Of a stretch of DNA of 64,000 bases, positions 61,138 to 64,000 are shown in pieces; the first letter of the stretch is position 1; each line of letters begins with the position of its first letter. The stretch comes from Syngnathus acus (lineage: Eukaryota; Chordata; Actinopteri; Syngnathiformes; Syngnathidae): positions 6,636,001 to 6,700,000 of the forward strand of contig NC_051099.1 in NCBI RefSeq assembly GCF_901709675.1. Direction: 5' to 3'. The position numbers and the translations under genes were made by a program. The notes below the pieces were generated by a model, which was not told the origin of the DNA, made no database searches, and saw only the letters and a program-made list of their open reading frames with translations.

Positions 61138-64000
61138 ATGGGTGCCACGGGACGACACACGCTCTGGACCCTGTGCGTATGCTTTGCGGCCCTTCAGACA
61201 AGTGAGTTCACTTCTCTTGTAATCCAACTTTATAGGCTCACTTTTGATTGTAGAGTGCATTTATTAAGTATTTTGTTGTATGGTTTTTTTGTTGCAATTT
61301 TACTACAGTATTTAATCAGAGATGCAAGAAAACTTTTCATGATTGCTTTTACGCTGATTCCGAATCTGCACAAATGTTTTCTTTGAGCACATCAAGTTTT
61401 CACAATATTAATAATGATAGAACGTAATAATTAGTAATATTTATGAATTAAGGGTTAGGTTCAGCAGCAGGTGGATTTTTCTCAAACACATGCACACACA
61501 CACTGTAAAATCCTGTTCCTATTATTGTGGTGTTGTCACGTGACATAATTAAGTCCAAACTTTAGCATTAGCTTAGCAGTGGATAATATTATATGCTGCA
61601 TGCACAAACAAATGTTCGAGAGCAAGTGGGTTGTTTTTCCACTCCGCCTGCAATTGGTTTTGGCTCCACGTCAGTGCTGTCGAGTTCAATTAAAAACTTA
61701 CGCACGCAAGCGCACGCACAAACACACGCACACACACACGTACGCACGTACTCACACACATAAATGGGTGAGAGTGAAAAATTAGAAAGGTTTCTCACTC
61801 ACCACTACGTTATCGTCATTATGAAGGCAATGGGGTACTATGATCCGTGTTGATCACTGACATCTAGCGATAGTAACAAGCATTTTGCATAACAAGCAAT
61901 TCTCCATTCATTCATTTCTTGCCTGAGATGCTTTGAGGGTGACCATGAGAGAATCCACGGTGGAGGTGGTCCGAGGGGATTACGTCATCCTGCCTTGCTC
62001 CTTCTTCACCTCCAGCCCCCTCTCCCGACTCAACATAATCTGGACCATGGCTCCCTTCTCCAGTCCGGAATCCCCCATTCAGGTCTACACACTTATTCTT
62101 AGTTTTCCTGGAAGAAATTGTGACATCATGATTCCAAGAGCAAGAATTCCTTCCAGGTGATCGTGTATGACCACGGCCAGATTATAGAAGACCCCTCCCT
62201 CATTGGCAGGGTGGGCTTTACAGGTATAGCCATGATTTAGTTTTTTTAAAACAAGGATTAGACAAACCAACTAAAAGAAGGTGACCCACTTGCTTGGAAG
62301 GTATCCCATGGAGTGCAGACATCATGGTGAACGATACTCACGTGTCGGACGCTGGGATTTATCGCTGCATGGTCAACAACCCTCCAGAAACGGCAGATCC
62401 CGGCATAGGAGAACTCCAGCTCACAGTTTTAGGTATGTTTAGACACACATTTTTACTTCTCATGTTAATAACAATGTTAATCTGCTGATTGCGCCAACAG
62501 TGGCACCATCGCTGCCCGCGTGCCAGTGGGACGGCAACACAGACGCGGGGGGTAGCGTCACGTTGTCCTGCTCGGTTGCCGAGGGCATTCCCACTCCGGA
62601 GATCCACTGGGATAAACTCAACCCAGAGGAAATTTCACTTCCTATCAACATGGAGGGTTAGAATTTGATCTTTACTCCATACAAAATGAGTTCTTCTATT
62701 TAATGTCGGTGTCAGCAATTTTATGCCACCCTTGAATGGTAATTTTTTTTTAGAGAAGAGAGGCCTTAACCTTGAAGGTGGGGGTGGTACAACTAAAATA
62801 AAATAAACACCATTTTACTTTAGTGGAAAATTGAGGCCACCAAAGTCACCACCTTCAAAAAAGTGAGTCCAGCCCAGAGAGTAAAAATGGCTAAGTAGGA
62901 AATGTCAAACAAAATTTATTCAATATTTTGCCAACCAATTGCCAATTAAAATGGGCATCATTTAAAAGCTAGCGTAGGCTAGGGTGACCATATTTTGATT
63001 TTCACTTAAATGTTTGCTCAACCCGTTTTTGAGATACAGATATGATCCTTAAAAACCCAGACAACATGCTGACGTTATAAATAATAGCACCATCTTTCAC
63101 AAAACGTTTCTTACCATCTTTTCAGTGTAATAATGTAAATAACAAATCAGTCGTGTCGCAAGGATATTAATTTAACAAATAAAGAAGCTCACCTCATTAT
63201 TTATATCATATTTAGATTTTTCCCTCGTTGTTTTCTTGTCCATTCTGTGTGCCCGGTGTTCTGGAATAAAGGACGTTAGTCAATTTTCCAGATAAACTTC
63301 TTTTCCGGGTCCCTCCCAGTGTCTACGTCACACACACCTGTAACGGTGGTGTACCCCGCATGATATAAAAAAGTCCTCTCAAATGTCATGCAAAACTTCA
63401 GTCAAATTAAACAAATGCTAATTGATCCCGCGAAAAAAACAATTAATACCGCACATTTTCATGAATTTACTACACCCGACCGCGCGCCCGGATAGGATGT
63501 AAATAAAAAGAAGACATATCCGGGCAAAACAGGATGTTTGGTCACCCTAACGTTGCCCAGGTGAAAATGGGTCAAATCAATGCCATTTGTCCAATCCTAT
63601 GGAAACATTGCCATCTAGCGGAAAGAAAGCGCAATTGCGGTCTTGGAAGCGCAACTTTGGCGTTGTCTATATTGAATACATTACTGAAAATTTATTGATT
63701 ATTTCCCAGGCGAGCTGTCGGGTTCAGTCCAGATTGTCAATGTGTCCTCACAAACATCCGGCCTGTATCGTTGCTCCGCTTCCAACGTCCTTGGGACGGA
63801 GAACTGCTACGTCAACCTGTCCGTCTTCAGCGGTGACCACCACTTTTTTTTTTTCTCACTCTCATAATCCAAAATCCATATACACTGATATGTTTTTGAT
63901 AACTGGCAGCGGTGGCAGGGAATTCCTCAGGCATCCTGCAGGGGGTGCTGCTGACTTTGTCCATGAGCCTGATGCTGCTGGCCTTGGTGGTGCTCATGAC
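61138..64000 (+). CDS. vsig2: VSIG2-like two-Ig-domain membrane protein (3' end cut off)
   Basis: Type I membrane protein of the CTX/JAM-like Ig family (cell-surface adhesion). Exons: 61138-61201, 61928-62082, 62157-62223, 62301-62432, 62501-62656, 63710-63832, 63910-end; phases match throughout. Signal peptide MGATGRHTLWTLCVCFAALQT; V-type Ig (VILPCSFF, then VSDAGIYRCMVNNPPE); C2-type Ig (GGSVTLSCSVAEGIPTPEIHW, then SGLYRCSASNVLG); then membrane helix GVLLTLSMSLMLLALVVL, where the window ends. NNPP after the V-domain cysteine and LTVLVAPSLPAC at the domain junction resemble VSIG2 more than VSIG1, from memory; the paralogue call is moderate. The cytoplasmic tail is outside the window. Intron 5 carries a MITE. 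Confidence 0.72.
61716..61760. repeat. CA-rich imperfect repeat
   Basis: Short imperfect (CACACG)n-type run in intron 1 of the VSIG2-like gene (ACGCACACACACACGTACGCACG). Confidence 0.7.
62980..63549. mobile_element. MITE with TAGGGTGACCA inverted termini, in VSIG2-like intron 5
   Basis: Left end TAGGGTGACCA (62980-62990) and right end TGGTCACCCTA (63539-63549) are perfect inverted repeats around about 570 bp with no transposase ORF. The immediate flanks (GCGTAGGC and ACGTTGCC) match at 5 of 8 positions, which may be a decayed 8-bp target duplication. The superfamily (hAT or other) is therefore uncertain. Confidence 0.65.

Overview
The window is vertebrate nuclear DNA, most likely from a compact-genome percomorph teleost. 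Every gene is split into many short exons with mostly canonical GT-AG introns, often only 70-600 bp long. The proteins are recognisable fish orthologues of vertebrate genes, and there are intronless-CDS fish olfactory receptors, hAT-type MITEs, an L2/CR1-like LINE remnant and long CA/TA microsatellites. There is no bacterial or viral gene content. I rebuilt gene models by hand from splice sites, reading frame and remembered family sequence; no alignment was run.

Layout. (1) 61-3448 (+): 3' end of taf1, both bromodomains and the acidic tail, with apparent tandem exon duplication. (2) 3992-5647 (-): a short SLAIN-family microtubule plus-end gene, tail to tail with taf1. (3) 6924-12003 (+): an SLC6 Na+/Cl- coupled amino-acid-type transporter. 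(4) 13383-21629 (+): complete 27-exon rb1, with lpar6 (18009-19097, -) nested in intron 17 as in mammals. (5) 22955-26761 (+): trpc2. (6) 28010-31230 (+): rnf121. (7) 31838-32560 (+): il18bp-like. The trpc2-rnf121-il18bp order is a linkage known from mammals. (8) 35055-47258 (+): cnksr2, the MAGUIN/CNK2 scaffold. (9) 48789-55020 (-): three tandem olfactory receptors sharing one promoter and leader-exon module, interrupted by a LINE remnant. (10) 58189-59958 (-): scn4b. (11) 61138-end (+): a VSIG2-like Ig-domain membrane protein, cut by the window edge.

The genes do not form an operon-like system. The functional threads are conserved micro-syntenies (lpar6 inside rb1; trpc2-rnf121-il18bp), a local chemosensory flavour (trpc2 about 22 kb from an olfactory receptor cluster), and two Ig-family membrane genes (scn4b, vsig2-like) lying head to head. 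Most frames close exactly over all exons: rb1 921 codons plus stop, slc6 640, slain-like 380, trpc2 982, rnf121 332, il18bp 148, cnksr2 953, scn4b 232. Three of the introns needed to keep frame use GC rather than GT donors.
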